Notes: a model not told the origin generated them from the sequence alone. Positions 8,487 through 16,581 are shown, counted from the stretch's first letter. The stretch: 64,000 nt of DNA from JAYZDF01 sp036337945 (GCA_036337945.1 JAYZDF010000062.1:35576-99575), one strand, 5' to 3'. Made by a program: numbers and translations.

Positions 8487-8548
8487 CTGCCCTACACTTC
8501 TCGAGATTTGTAAAATTAGAGATGATACATAAGAATAGTCTTTTTACG

Positions 8549-8592
8549 CTCCTATCCAGCGGGCCTGTCGTGAAGCGATGGGGAGTTTTTTT
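8549..8592 (+). terminator. Possible rightward intrinsic terminator
   Basis: CTCC-TATC can pair with GATG-GGGAG with one bulge across a 20-base loop, followed at once by seven T. It would end a rightward transcript from the methyltransferase gene or from within the spacer. The stem is imperfect, so the call is tentative. Confidence 0.35.
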
Positions 8593-8981
8593 CTATAAGA
8601 TTCCACTCAGAAGCAAATCCGTTTTATTACTCTAGTCGCAACGCTATTTCGGTAATCCAGAATCCGGCTGGGAAACAAAATCATTCCGTGGACTAAGGTA
8701 CGAAGGTTTCTTCACAGGCTTATACGACTTGAAATTTTTAGGCATAACGTTTTTCGAAGTCTTCTGCGAGTCGCGGGCTTACAACTTTGACCATCGAGAA
8801 AAGTTATGCTCGGCTTCGGAGGAAAGGAGAAAATAAACGACTCAATACTTTTTTGGAACCCAACACCTCCTCTAACAGAGCATCTTACCACTCATGATAA
8901 GCAAGATTCTCTACTCCGTCGCCAAACCGCGTTCATATTTCGTTTCGAAGTTTTTTTTTTAATGAAGAAAAGATGACTCGT

Positions 8982-9015
8982 GAATAAGAACTAAACATCT
9001 GTTTAGTTCTTATTC
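8982..9015 (-). terminator. 15-bp perfect hairpin at the end of the rpmH operon
   Basis: GAATAAGAACTAAAC (8982-8996) and GTTTAGTTCTTATTC (9001-9015) form a perfect 15-bp stem with a 4-base loop. The right arm contains the last codons and TAA stop of the HTH gene. On the minus strand a pyrimidine-rich TCTTTTCTTC follows about nine bases after the stem. This is probably a transcript end or a stability element; it is not a classic terminator because no U-tract abuts the stem. Confidence 0.5.
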
Positions 9016-9584
9016 TTGCCGATCCCCAGTATCTGTTCGAGCTCATCTAATTCTCGATGAAGAATTTCTGATTCAGGATCGACCTGTCGCTGTTCTTCAA
9101 TCAAAGCGGGAAGACGGGAACTGTTTGGGAGGGGCGCCTCCAGCAGCATCGGCGCATCTGTAGAGCTTTGCAACTTGTCTTGCAAGCTTTCTACCGTTTG
9201 TTCAAGTTTCTCGATGTGACTTTCGAGAGCTTTGAATTCATAGCTGCGGGTTTCAGAAATTTCGCGGATTGCGTCGAGGAAAACTTGACGTTCCTCATGA
9301 ACCGCCTGAAGAAATGTGGAACTCAGCCATTCTAAGTCTTCTCGGCTCAGTGAGCTCCCTTTTTGAGTTCCACGGGCTTTTTCAGCAGAATAATACGAAC
9401 CTGATTCACGATGCAGCGCTTCTTCAACGTCAATCGCATCAATGCGAGTCTCCCAGCCAGAGTTTGTCTGCTGAAGACGGCGCCTTGGAAACTCACCTTC
9501 CTTAATTCGGCGCTGAAGGGTTCGTCGAGAAATCCCGAGTCGCTCAGCGACCTCTTGTAAACTGTATGATTCTTTCGTCGTCAT
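9003..9584 (-). CDS. HTH (MerR/excisionase-like) coiled-coil DNA-binding protein
   Basis: A 193-residue protein. Residues 8-60 form a winged-helix HTH of the MerR/excisionase kind (SLQEVAERLGISRRTLQRR, then a wing ending at RIDAIDVEEALH). A long amphipathic coiled coil covers about 82-140 (ESHIEKLEQTVESLQDKLQ), followed by a Pro-rich linker and a short acidic helix at the C terminus. The architecture is that of RacA-like chromosome-anchoring proteins, but sequence alone does not show that function. It is the last gene of the leftward rpmH operon, three bases after the methyltransferase stop, and its 3' end faces the parS array 0.7 kb away. A plain transcription regulator is the alternative. 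Confidence 0.8.
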   Translation of the reverse strand: MTTKESYSLQEVAERLGISRRTLQRRIKEGEFPRRRLQQTNSGWETRIDAIDVEEALHRESGSYYSAEKARGTQKGSSLSREDLEWLSSTFLQAVHEERQVFLDAIREISETRSYEFKALESHIEKLEQTVESLQDKLQSSTDAPMLLEAPLPNSSRLPALIEEQRQVDPESEILHRELDELEQILGIGKNKN

Positions 9585-9587
9585 GCA

Positions 9588-10487
9588 CTACTGACGGCGA
9601 GCACGAACAACCAAAAGATGTCCCATTTGAGCCAATGGTGTTTGGTTCAAACGATGATCGATCTCGAATAGCCCACGCGCAACAAGCCGCTTAGGAAGCA
9701 TCTTAGGTAAAGGAAGGAGGTCAAGTCCAGCCGCGAACAAAATTCCTAATGGATGCTCCGTGAAACATTCTTCAACAACGAATGATTTTGCGATCAGTGC
9801 CTGATACTCCTCAGGTGAATAGGCATGGTGATCATCGGAAAAAGAATCATCGTCGTGACGCAAACGGTCTTTGATCGGTTCAAGCCAGGCGAACTCTCGA
9901 GGATCCAGAAATAGGGCAGGGGCGCCAGGCTTGAGAACTCGAGCAGCCTCCTTCAAAGCGGCCTCCGGATCGTGCAGATGGTGAAGCGCTCCGCGAGCAA
10001 CTAAACCGTCAAAAGAGTTATCCTTGAACGGTAGAGCAGCAGCATCCGTTCGAACCACCGCATCCAATCGGCGACGAGCAGCTAGTAAACAAGGCAACGA
10101 AAGGTCTGCACCTACGACCTGTGCACCTGCGCGACGAATTGCTCCACCGGCAGTCCCTGTCCCGCATCCTAAATCAAGAACAACACCTTTTGGATGAGAC
10201 ATGCGGGAAGGCAGATCATCCGCAGAAATTCGGTCCCAATGGCAGCAGAGTTTTTCTTCGTTTTCGTAATACTCTTCAACCGCATGACCCTGTGCACTCA
10301 TCTCGATATGGTGTCCTTCGCTTAAGGTTGTTTCGTCTACATAGTCATAGACGCCTTCAACCTGCTTGGGCGGAGGAACCTTAACCAAGGTATCGATCAA
10401 AGAGCTCCACGTGGCAGCTCCAGCTTCTCCTTGGTTATCAAAGCTCGAATTAGTATTTTGTTCAGGTTTCATTGCAGTATCATCCAT
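9588..10487 (-). CDS. Class I SAM-dependent methyltransferase (Methyltransf_11 type)
   Basis: A 299-residue Rossmann-fold methyltransferase. Motif I is VVLDLGCGTGTAGGAIRRAG, the acidic motif II region is VVGADLSLPCLL, motif III follows in RTDAAALPFKDNSFDGLVARGALHHL, and the post-core EAARVLKPGAPALFLDPRE strand is present. Homologues act on small molecules, quinones or lipids; the substrate is not evident here. The C-terminal LPLPKMLPKRLVARGLF segment is hydrophobic but no clear membrane helix is seen. It lies three bases after the 72-residue gene and three before the HTH gene, within the rpmH operon, in the slots where mnmE/mnmG often occur. The start is the ATG at 10487; Met6 is an alternative. 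Confidence 0.87.
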   Translation of the reverse strand: MDDTAMKPEQNTNSSFDNQGEAGAATWSSLIDTLVKVPPPKQVEGVYDYVDETTLSEGHHIEMSAQGHAVEEYYENEEKLCCHWDRISADDLPSRMSHPKGVVLDLGCGTGTAGGAIRRAGAQVVGADLSLPCLLAARRRLDAVVRTDAAALPFKDNSFDGLVARGALHHLHDPEAALKEAARVLKPGAPALFLDPREFAWLEPIKDRLRHDDDSFSDDHHAYSPEEYQALIAKSFVVEECFTEHPLGILFAAGLDLLPLPKMLPKRLVARGLFEIDHRLNQTPLAQMGHLLVVRARRQ

Positions 10488-10490
10488 TGA

Positions 10491-10709
10491 TTACAGTTCG
10501 TTTGTGGTCGGAGCGTCCTTACGATGGTCTAGCGCTGCCTCGACTCGTCCGCGCTCTCGCGATAAGAACTCGACAACGTCTTCGTCCGTCAGCTCAAGAT
10601 CGCAAAGCGCCCCATTGTAAATTTCGGAGCGCGATATACCCGCCCTCTCGAGCTGAACCTTTAAGCAAGCCGCCCCAAACAGGCGCTGTTCGCGTGTCCG
10701 AGGCGGCAT
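10491..10709 (-). CDS. Small conserved-looking hypothetical protein (72 aa)
   Basis: A 72-residue protein I do not recognise. It is charged (Arg/Glu-rich) and probably all-helical, with no membrane helix or Cys motif. The reasons for calling it real are its position and start signal: the khpB stop codon TAA is followed directly by GGAAAAAT and this ATG, so a Shine-Dalgarno AAGGA sits at ideal distance, and its own stop is three bases from the methyltransferase start. It may assist the RNA or membrane-insertion functions upstream in the operon, but nothing in the sequence shows this. Confidence 0.72.
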   Translation of the reverse strand: MPPRTREQRLFGAACLKVQLERAGISRSEIYNGALCDLELTDEDVVEFLSRERGRVEAALDHRKDAPTTNEL

Positions 10710-10717
10710 ATTTTTCC

Positions 10718-11815
10718 TTATGAATTAGGCTGTGCTTCGGTCTCAGTAGAGTGTTCTGATTCAACAGATGCAGCTGCCGCTACTTCTTCTACCGTCGCTG
10801 AAGCCTCTTCTGTCGCTGGGGTCTCTTCAGCCGCTACCGCTTCTTCTTGATGAGAGTCACGACCGCGACCACCACGACGTCGACGACGGTTATTCTTCTT
10901 CGTGCGAAGCGCGTCTGGCACAACGTGGATCCGGCGGAATAAACCTTCACCTTCGGACATCGTATCAGCGTCTTCTATCGTCATCACGGTCTGGTGAATG
11001 GCGCGACGGTCTGCAGCTGTCATGGGTAGAATCGTAATGACTTTACCGAGAGAATTTGCTTTCTCTACAAGCTGCTTCGCGATTGCGACCATTTCTTCGT
11101 CAATATTGTCTGGGAGTGACTTTTGAGGACTTTTCGCTGCTTGCTTTCTGCGCTCTGCTGCTTCAGCTTTCCGCGTTGCGATTCGTTCGGCGACAGATTC
11201 TGCTTCAACTACGATATGCTTTCGATTGTCCGGAAATCGATTTACGATCTTGTTCAACAGGAATTGAAGTGAAGGTAGAGCAGGAGGACGCGTTGACCCG
11301 AGGAGATCAGCAACGGCTGTGCTGTCTTCGGCTTCATTTAGAACCACAACGATTTGTTCTTCTTCATCGCGAACCTCAACAACGACAGGCATACCAAGTT
11401 GATTACATAGCTCCTCAGTCACCTCTTTTGTTTGCGCCGCTTTCTCGGGAGCTGGCCCGGTAATTCCTGGGACTCGAACTCGTTCTTCTGCCGCTGGTGC
11501 GCTTGCTTCACTGGTTTCAGTGGCGTCATCTGATTCAGCCGCTTCCGCTTTTTTAGGTGCTGGCTTTTTCCTAGAAGTAGCTTTCTTTGGCTTTTTTTCT
11601 TTCTCGCCAGAAAGGGTTTCTTTCTTGGCTTTAGTTTCTTTGGCCGCAACGCTTGCGGAAATGATCACCGGTCGAGCGCCCATACCAAATAAGCCGGCTG
11701 ACCCTTTATCAACAATGCTAAAGGAGAGCTCTTCTTTAGTCACTCCAAAATCGGAACACGCAAGTTCAATCGCCTCACGTTCAGTTTCTGCTTCAAATTG
11801 TTTTTCTGTTGCCAC
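10718..11815 (-). CDS. khpB: KhpB (Jag/SpoIIIJ-associated) RNA-binding protein
   Basis: KhpB is a KH-R3H RNA-binding protein usually encoded after yidC. This 365-residue version has the Jag N-terminal domain (EAIELACSDFGVTKEELSF, then GSAGLFGMGARP, residues 1-55) and a long Lys/Ala/Glu-rich linker (55-115). The KH domain is at about 125-215, and the R3H motif DRRAIH near residue 275 has the Arg-x3-His pair. A basic NNRRRRRGGRGR patch and a 50-residue acidic Ala/Glu tail end the protein; both extensions make it longer than the typical 200-250 residues. The start is GTG 11815 with GAGGTG upstream. It most likely binds mRNAs together with a KhpA partner not seen in this window. Confidence 0.92.
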   Translation of the reverse strand: MATEKQFEAETEREAIELACSDFGVTKEELSFSIVDKGSAGLFGMGARPVIISASVAAKETKAKKETLSGEKEKKPKKATSRKKPAPKKAEAAESDDATETSEASAPAAEERVRVPGITGPAPEKAAQTKEVTEELCNQLGMPVVVEVRDEEEQIVVVLNEAEDSTAVADLLGSTRPPALPSLQFLLNKIVNRFPDNRKHIVVEAESVAERIATRKAEAAERRKQAAKSPQKSLPDNIDEEMVAIAKQLVEKANSLGKVITILPMTAADRRAIHQTVMTIEDADTMSEGEGLFRRIHVVPDALRTKKNNRRRRRGGRGRDSHQEEAVAAEETPATEEASATVEEVAAAASVESEHSTETEAQPNS

Positions 11816-12076
11816 TTGGCACCTCGCTTCGGGAATCTTTTGAGACCTCTAAAATGTGAATGCTCGCGACAAAGCTGTTATTTTGCCTGGCTTTCAGCGC
11901 TCTTGAAGTATTGGTTCTCTTGTTCCCCTGATAGTGTAAACTCATCTAAGGATTCGGTTTTATGGATGACCGTTTCCCCAGCTTCAAACTCCGAAAAGTT
12001 TGCTGGGCAATTAGATAGTCATCGCCTGCTCAATGGTCAATTGGCTTTCGCGAATTTATGAAAATACAGCGAGAAT

Positions 12077-13780
12077 TTAGGAAGACAGCGCGGCAGCGGC
12101 CGGGGGAGTACCAGCATCTTTGTTGATGAAGTGCTGCTGGACGATGGTCAGGACGGTGTTTACAAAAATGTAAAAGCACAGTCCGGCCGGTAAGGCGATC
12201 ATCATGGCTCCGAACATGATCGGCATGAAATACATCATCATTTTCTGTTGCGCCGCATCCATAGTGGTAGGAGTCATCTTTTGCTGAAGGAACATGACAA
12301 CCACCAAAATAGCGGGAAGAATCCAGTAGGGGTCTCGAGAGGTAAGGTCTGGAATCCATAGAAACGACTCCTGGTACAGGTCAATCGATACCCAGAGAGC
12401 CCGGTATAGGGCAAACCAGATAGGCATCTGAATGAGCATCGGTACGCAGCCACTGGCTGGGCTTACATTATGATCCCGATACAATTTCATCATTTCTTCG
12501 CTCTGGCGCTGTCGATCGTCCGGAAACTTTTCCTTGAGAGCGTCGATCTGAGGCTTCAACTTCGACATCGCCCGCATCGAACGACCGCTGCGTTGGTTGA
12601 GCGGAAAGAGTGCAAGCTTCACCAAAACGGTTAGGCCAAGGATAGCGATCCCCCAAGAACCACTCAGTCCATAGATAAGAGCCAAAATAGCGAGTAGCCC
12701 CTCACACAAAATCGCCAAATTGAGACCCATGATGGTGTAATCCACCGCAGATTCGAGCTGAGCTTCACTTCGAGTCAAAAGCTTCGGTTTTTTCACACCG
12801 AGATACGCGGTGAATTTATGTCGCTTCTCCTCGCCTGGCCGCAAGGTGCTTTCCGCCATCACTAATGCCGCGCGGGCTTGCTGGCCATTCGCAGTCAAAC
12901 GGCACTCTGCGGGATCATCATCACGATGAATAATCGCAGATAGAAAATACTGACGATCCATCCCGACCCACTTCACATTTTCTGAAAACTTCTCAGATTC
13001 GCTGACCAATTCTTTTTGGGCTTCTCGCTCGACAGAGCCATCAGTGAAGCACGCTCCGTTGAGATGATCGGGAGGAGGCATAAACATCATTCCGCCTTCT
13101 TCCATCACTTCGGTCAGTTTGGAGGAGGTTGAAATCTCCATCACGTGTCGCTGAGGTTGATCGCTATTGTTGCGCACTGTAACGGCCATTTCTATTTCGA
13201 ACGAATCAGGAGAGATATCGTAGATCCGTTCAACCTCGATCCCTTCATCCGTCTTATATGAATAGATCACCTGGTTTTCGCGAGGGCGACGAACCTCGTA
13301 GACTGGTCGAAGAGGAAACCGGAAAGTCGTTCCTTCTAAAAATTGAATTCCAGCCATTTGATTTCTTAGATCCGGGGCATCCAAGTTCGGTTGCGCTAGT
13401 CGAATCGGATCTTCGGTTGGCTGATTGTCCGCATCTCGCTCCTTAAACGAAGGGAGCTCGAACAATTGAATTCCACCGCCTACATTCGTCAGCTGTAGCG
13501 AGTAAGGTATTTTTTCATCCCCCGAATCTACAGAACCCGAAAATTTTTCAATCGACTCAGGAATAACTTTTCGCGGCGCTTTCGCAACCGTTGTAGTCGT
13601 CACCTCGCCTGCCATTGTGGCGGTCGTTGCTGTTTGAACATTTTCAGATTTCTCCGTCGTAGCCACAGAAGCGTTTTTCTTCGGTGGCTTTTGGGGAAAG
13701 AGATATGTCCAAGTCGTTAGGACGATCACCGATAGTATCGTCGCACGTAGAATCCGTTGATTGTTCTCTGATTCTTCCAT
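12077..13780 (-). CDS. yidC: YidC/Oxa1 membrane protein insertase
   Basis: YidC inserts and folds inner-membrane proteins with or without SecYEG. The protein is 567 residues, the long Gram-negative form. There is an N-terminal helix (about 10-26), a Thr/Lys-rich linker, and a periplasmic P1 domain (about 80-340) with the IQFLEGTTFRFPLRPVYEVRR type of beta-strands. The five-helix core follows: GLNLAILCEGLLAILALIYG, the LKPQIDALKEKFPDDRQRQSEEMMKLYRDHNVSPASGC cytoplasmic loop, then PMLIQMPIWFALYRAL, and the last helices around FMPIMFGAMMIALPAGLCFY. Upstream is yidD (15 bp away) and downstream khpB after a 261-bp spacer. Assignment is certain. Confidence 0.97.
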   Translation of the reverse strand: MEESENNQRILRATILSVIVLTTWTYLFPQKPPKKNASVATTEKSENVQTATTATMAGEVTTTTVAKAPRKVIPESIEKFSGSVDSGDEKIPYSLQLTNVGGGIQLFELPSFKERDADNQPTEDPIRLAQPNLDAPDLRNQMAGIQFLEGTTFRFPLRPVYEVRRPRENQVIYSYKTDEGIEVERIYDISPDSFEIEMAVTVRNNSDQPQRHVMEISTSSKLTEVMEEGGMMFMPPPDHLNGACFTDGSVEREAQKELVSESEKFSENVKWVGMDRQYFLSAIIHRDDDPAECRLTANGQQARAALVMAESTLRPGEEKRHKFTAYLGVKKPKLLTRSEAQLESAVDYTIMGLNLAILCEGLLAILALIYGLSGSWGIAILGLTVLVKLALFPLNQRSGRSMRAMSKLKPQIDALKEKFPDDRQRQSEEMMKLYRDHNVSPASGCVPMLIQMPIWFALYRALWVSIDLYQESFLWIPDLTSRDPYWILPAILVVVMFLQQKMTPTTMDAAQQKMMMYFMPIMFGAMMIALPAGLCFYIFVNTVLTIVQQHFINKDAGTPPAAAALSS

Positions 13781-13795
13781 TAGCTTACTCTTCTT

Positions 13796-14059
13796 TTATG
13801 GATGATCAATGCCGCCCGGATGAAACGGATGACATTTCGAAATACGTTTCATGGCTTTGATTGTACCTGTCCATAATCCGTACTTTATAATTGATTGTTT
13901 CGCGTATTCGCTACACGTGGGATGAAAACGACATGCTGGGCCAAAGGCATGCAGGAAAGGTGATAGAAGCTTTTGATACGTCATCACGACGAACAATAAG
14001 AACCGAGCAAGAATCGACAAGCTTGATTTCTCCTCGCGATTAGTTGTCACTGTGTTCAT
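13796..14059 (-). CDS. yidD: YidD membrane-protein insertion efficiency factor
   Basis: YidD is a small amphipathic inner-membrane-associated protein that helps YidC-dependent insertion. This copy is 87 residues, with the family core YQKLLSPFLHAFGPACRFHPTCSEYAKQSI starting near residue 29 and the closing KRISKCHPFHPGGIDHP. The N-terminal 25 residues form a short extension with a hydrophobic stretch (FLLFVVMTY). It is four bases downstream of rnpA in the standard order rpmH-rnpA-yidD-yidC. Confidence 0.95.
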   Translation of the reverse strand: MNTVTTNREEKSSLSILARFLLFVVMTYQKLLSPFLHAFGPACRFHPTCSEYAKQSIIKYGLWTGTIKAMKRISKCHPFHPGGIDHP

Positions 14060-14063
14060 CGTA

Positions 14064-14492
14064 TTACGTTGTGCCTTTACGTTGCTTTTGGACTCGTTGC
14101 TCGGCCTTCAGGATCGCAGGGATCAGATCGACTGCAACATCATCCAAGCCGTTCAATGCGCGCTGAGACGCGTGTGGCTTGGCTATCACTACAAAGTCAA
14201 CTGTTGATAAGTGATGCTGCAATCTGCGAAAACATTCTCGTAACATTCTACGAACACGGCTTCTTATCACAGCATTTCCAACTCGTTTGCTTACTACGCA
14301 ACCAAGACGCGGTCTTGTTTGTTTTTCGGAAATAAACGCAACGACGGTAAAGCAGCCGGTGTGAACGCGAAGGCCTTTTTTTTGTATCGTTAGAAATTCG
14401 CGCCGTTGGCGAACTCGAGCCGCTTTTGGAAAAGCACCACTCTTAGACAATAGAGCGAGGGTCGACTTAGGAGCGTGATCTGATGGCGTCAT
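14064..14492 (-). CDS. rnpA: Ribonuclease P protein component
   Basis: RnpA is the protein subunit of RNase P, which matures tRNA 5' ends with the catalytic RNA. The protein is 142 residues with the RNR signature VSKRVGNAVIRSRVRRMLRE at about 86-105 and a preceding FTVVAF strand. The N-terminal 30 residues (Ser/Pro/Lys) precede the conserved RQRREFLTI box. A strong GGAGG lies about 22 bases upstream of the ATG rather than at the usual distance, so the start is slightly uncertain. The RNA subunit is not in this window. Downstream yidD follows after four bases. Confidence 0.95.
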   Translation of the reverse strand: MTPSDHAPKSTLALLSKSGAFPKAARVRQRREFLTIQKKGLRVHTGCFTVVAFISEKQTRPRLGCVVSKRVGNAVIRSRVRRMLRECFRRLQHHLSTVDFVVIAKPHASQRALNGLDDVAVDLIPAILKAEQRVQKQRKGTT

Positions 14493-14555
14493 AAGTCGCT
14501 CACGAAAAATTGATCCTCCGCAGATACTCTTTAGAGGATACAGTGAAGGCTGCTC

Positions 14556-14705
14556 TTATTTTTTGTAAGAAACTGATGCGAGTCGCTTACGCCCTTTTTG
14601 ACGTCGAGCGTTGATCGTCTTTACACCGTTTTTGGTGCTCATGCGCTTACGGAAACCGTGTTTTCGTTGGCGGCGGATTTTCGAAGGTTGAAAAGTACGT
14701 TTCAT
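14556..14705 (-). CDS. rpmH: 50S ribosomal protein L34
   Basis: A 49-residue, very basic protein (starts MKRTFQPSKIRRQRKHGFRK, ends with KKGRKRLASVSYKK-type composition). This is L34 by its KRT(F/Y)QPS start and GFRxRM motif. Coding runs from the ATG complement at 14703-14705 to TAA at 14556-14558. It is the first gene of the leftward operon and diverges from dnaA, the classic bacterial origin arrangement. Confidence 0.97.
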   Translation of the reverse strand: MKRTFQPSKIRRQRKHGFRKRMSTKNGVKTINARRQKGRKRLASVSYKK

Positions 14706-14728
14706 AACTATCTCCGTTCAGAGCTGGC

Positions 14729-14758
14729 TGTATCGCCATAGCGCGCTTAGCCTGTCAA
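14729..14758 (-). promoter_or_regulatory. Putative rpmH operon promoter
   Basis: On the minus strand a perfect -35 TTGACA (complement of 14753-14758) is followed after 17-18 bases by CGATAC/GATACA (about 14729-14735), a modest -10. The rpmH ATG is about 25 bases further on. The -35 overlaps the palindrome AAGCGATCGCTT (14757-14768), which could be a control site shared with dnaA. Confidence 0.5.
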
Positions 14759-14783
14759 GCGATCGCTTCACACTAATGTGTGA
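14757..14783. promoter_or_regulatory. Palindromes between rpmH and dnaA
   Basis: AAGCGATCGCTT (14757-14768) is a perfect 12-bp palindrome containing GCGATCGC. It abuts TCACAC-TAAT-GTGTGA (14768-14783), a 6-4-6 inverted repeat. Together they lie in the divergent promoter region and may bind a regulator of rpmH and dnaA. No DnaA box was found here. Confidence 0.4.
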
Positions 14784-14925
14784 GAATCTGATCTTTTTTT
14801 TCATTTTTGGTTTGATTCATATTCACAATTTCCGTAGTTGCGGCAGCTCCTGGCTCAGGCTACTTTGCCAGACTCCCGCATACGCTATGAATGCAGATGC
14901 GGGAACAAAAAGGGGAATATATCAG

Positions 14926-16314
14926 GTGGAATTGGCCGAAAATCAGCCCAATTGGATCCAACTTAAAGACGCTCTTGCTCGTCGACTTAGCCCACAGGTT
15001 TGGGCCACATGGATCAATCAAATCAAGTGCCTGGAAGATAATGGAAAAACCCTCAGGATCGGGCTACCTGACACATTCAGTCTGAATTGGGTGAAAGATC
15101 ACTATCGTCACGTCATTGAAGAAGAACTTCAAAGTATCGGAAGCATCGACCTTCTCTTCGACCTTCACGAAGTAGAAAAGGAGAAAGAACCCGAACCTTC
15201 TGAAGCCCCAAGCAAAGTCGAAGAAGCCTTACCTATTCCCGAACCAGTAGAAGAAGCACGACCGACATCTTTTCGAAGTAATATTCCAACGCCTTCTCGT
15301 CCCCAACTGAACCCTCGATACATTTTTTCCAATTTTGTTGTCGGGTCCTCGAACGAACTCGCGTGGTCTGCGGCCCAGGCTATCGCCGAAAACGACCGCC
15401 CACCATACAATCCGCTGGTCATCGTGGGTGGAGTAGGGTTGGGTAAGACCCATCTTTTGCACGCCATTGGGCACATTTTCCAAAAGAAACGCCCTCAGGC
15501 TAAAATTCAGCTCAAAACCAGTGAAGCCTTCATCAATGATGTCGTTACCGGAATCCAAGAGCATCGTATGCCGCAGGTCCGCTCTCGATATCGCAACTGT
15601 GACCTTCTTCTTATCGACGATATTCAGTTTATTTCTGGAAAAGGACACTGTCAGGAAGAGTTCTTCCATACTTTCAACGCCCTCTACGACGCTCAGAAAC
15701 AAATTGTCGTTACCTCGGATCGTATGCCGCATGAAATCGCAGACATAGAGCAGAGAGTCCGTTCGCGTTTCGCGTGGGGGCTCATTGCCGACCTAAAACT
15801 CCCTGAATTGGAAACACGAATCGCAATCATCCAACAAAAAGCCGCCAACGAAGGGCTTGAACTTGATGAAAGCGTAGCAAAATTCCTGGCGCAGTCCGTT
15901 CGGTCCAACACAAGAGAGCTGGAAGGCTGTATAAACCGCGTTCACGCCATCGCTTCTCTGCGAAAAACCCCTATTACTGTGAGTCTCACCAAAGAGGTCC
16001 TGCAGGGTATTATTAGTGACAAAAGCCAGGCCCTTACCTGCGACAGTATTGTTCGCGCCGTTGCTGCACACTTCGAGATCCGAATATCTGAACTGAAATC
16101 GACAAAACGCGCTCGAAATATAGCGTTTCCCCGGCAAATCGCGATGTATTTATGCCGAAATCATACCAGCGCGTCTTATCCAGACATTGGAAACGCCCTT
16201 GGCGGCAAAGATCACAGCACAGCCATCAACGCCGTGAAGAAGATTACTGAAAAAATTACCGAACCCGATGTGCGAAACCACATCGAAGAAATCGAAAGAC
16301 AATTGCTCGATTAG
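14926..16314 (+). CDS. dnaA: DnaA chromosomal replication initiator
   Basis: DnaA binds DnaA boxes as an ATP-bound oligomer and opens oriC. From the GTG at 14926 it is 462 residues. Domain I is IQLKDALARRLSPQVWATWI, domain II is an acidic Pro/Glu-rich linker, domain III has Walker A GGVGLGKTH and Walker B LLLIDDIQFI with sensor-type RVRSRFAWG, and domain IV ends with the DNA-binding signature GGKDHSTAINAVKKI. The GTG is chosen because AAAAAGGGGA precedes it at good distance and the protein then begins MELAENQPNW, like other DnaA proteins. In-frame ATGs at 14887 and 14776 lack ribosome sites; the 14776 start adds a hydrophobic, implausible leader. Confidence 0.95.
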   Translation: MELAENQPNWIQLKDALARRLSPQVWATWINQIKCLEDNGKTLRIGLPDTFSLNWVKDHYRHVIEEELQSIGSIDLLFDLHEVEKEKEPEPSEAPSKVEEALPIPEPVEEARPTSFRSNIPTPSRPQLNPRYIFSNFVVGSSNELAWSAAQAIAENDRPPYNPLVIVGGVGLGKTHLLHAIGHIFQKKRPQAKIQLKTSEAFINDVVTGIQEHRMPQVRSRYRNCDLLLIDDIQFISGKGHCQEEFFHTFNALYDAQKQIVVTSDRMPHEIADIEQRVRSRFAWGLIADLKLPELETRIAIIQQKAANEGLELDESVAKFLAQSVRSNTRELEGCINRVHAIASLRKTPITVSLTKEVLQGIISDKSQALTCDSIVRAVAAHFEIRISELKSTKRARNIAFPRQIAMYLCRNHTSASYPDIGNALGGKDHSTAINAVKKITEKITEPDVRNHIEEIERQLLD

Positions 16315-16581
16315 AGCCACAGAGTATTGAAGAGAATTAACCACATGATGTTGTGTGTAACAGCCAAAAGAGCGTCTATAACTTGTGTACAGAGTTGTGA
16401 TATGCGTGTGGAAAAGAAACGTGACGAGTTGTACACAATTTATCCAACTTTAATTCACAGTGAAGGGTTGTCTATGATCGAGAATCAAAACAAGGATTTA
16501 CAAAAGTTATCCACAATTCACAGCCCCTACTACTACGATCAGTTTATTTAAAATACAGAACAGACTAGGACACAGAAAAAT
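16315..16581. other. oriC: Putative oriC between dnaA and dnaN
   Basis: This 267-bp spacer has a perfect DnaA box TTATCCACA at 16507-16515, a one-mismatch box on the reverse strand TGTGGAAAA (16407-16415), a one-mismatch TTAACCACA (16337-16345), and weaker TTATCCAAC (16440-16448) and TTGTACACA (16429-16437). An AT-rich segment (about 16538-16556) lies next to the perfect box and may be the unwinding element. Genes diverge leftward before dnaA and run rightward after it, as expected around a bidirectional origin. A GC-skew plot would confirm it. Confidence 0.8.

Larger units (their letters stand above)
8318..9002. other. Gene-free stretch beside the parS array
   Basis: Nothing protein-coding is convincing here on either strand. 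It holds an 18-bp perfect palindrome (8469-8486), a long-range inverted match of AGTGTAGGG (8345-8353) with CCCTACACT (8491-8499), a rightward terminator-like hairpin (8549-8592), a run of ten or more T at 8950-8960, and the start of a long hairpin that ends the leftward operon. It may encode a small RNA or be part of the origin/centromere region; neither can be proved from sequence. Confidence 0.5.

Noticed and set aside
11880..12030. A protein-like minus-strand frame between yidC and khpB (…FSEFEAGETVIHKTESLDEF…)
   Set aside because: It runs for about 45 codons to a TAA but has no ATG, GTG or TTG in frame after the preceding stop, so it is not a supported gene. It could be a decayed one.
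14776..14925. Upstream start codons for dnaA giving a hydrophobic N-terminal leader
   Set aside because: No ribosome site; DnaA is cytoplasmic and the GTG at 14926 has a good Shine-Dalgarno and the expected N terminus.
15229..15732. 167-codon minus-strand frame
   Set aside because: Antisense to dnaA and overlapping its ATPase domain; no domain or start signal.
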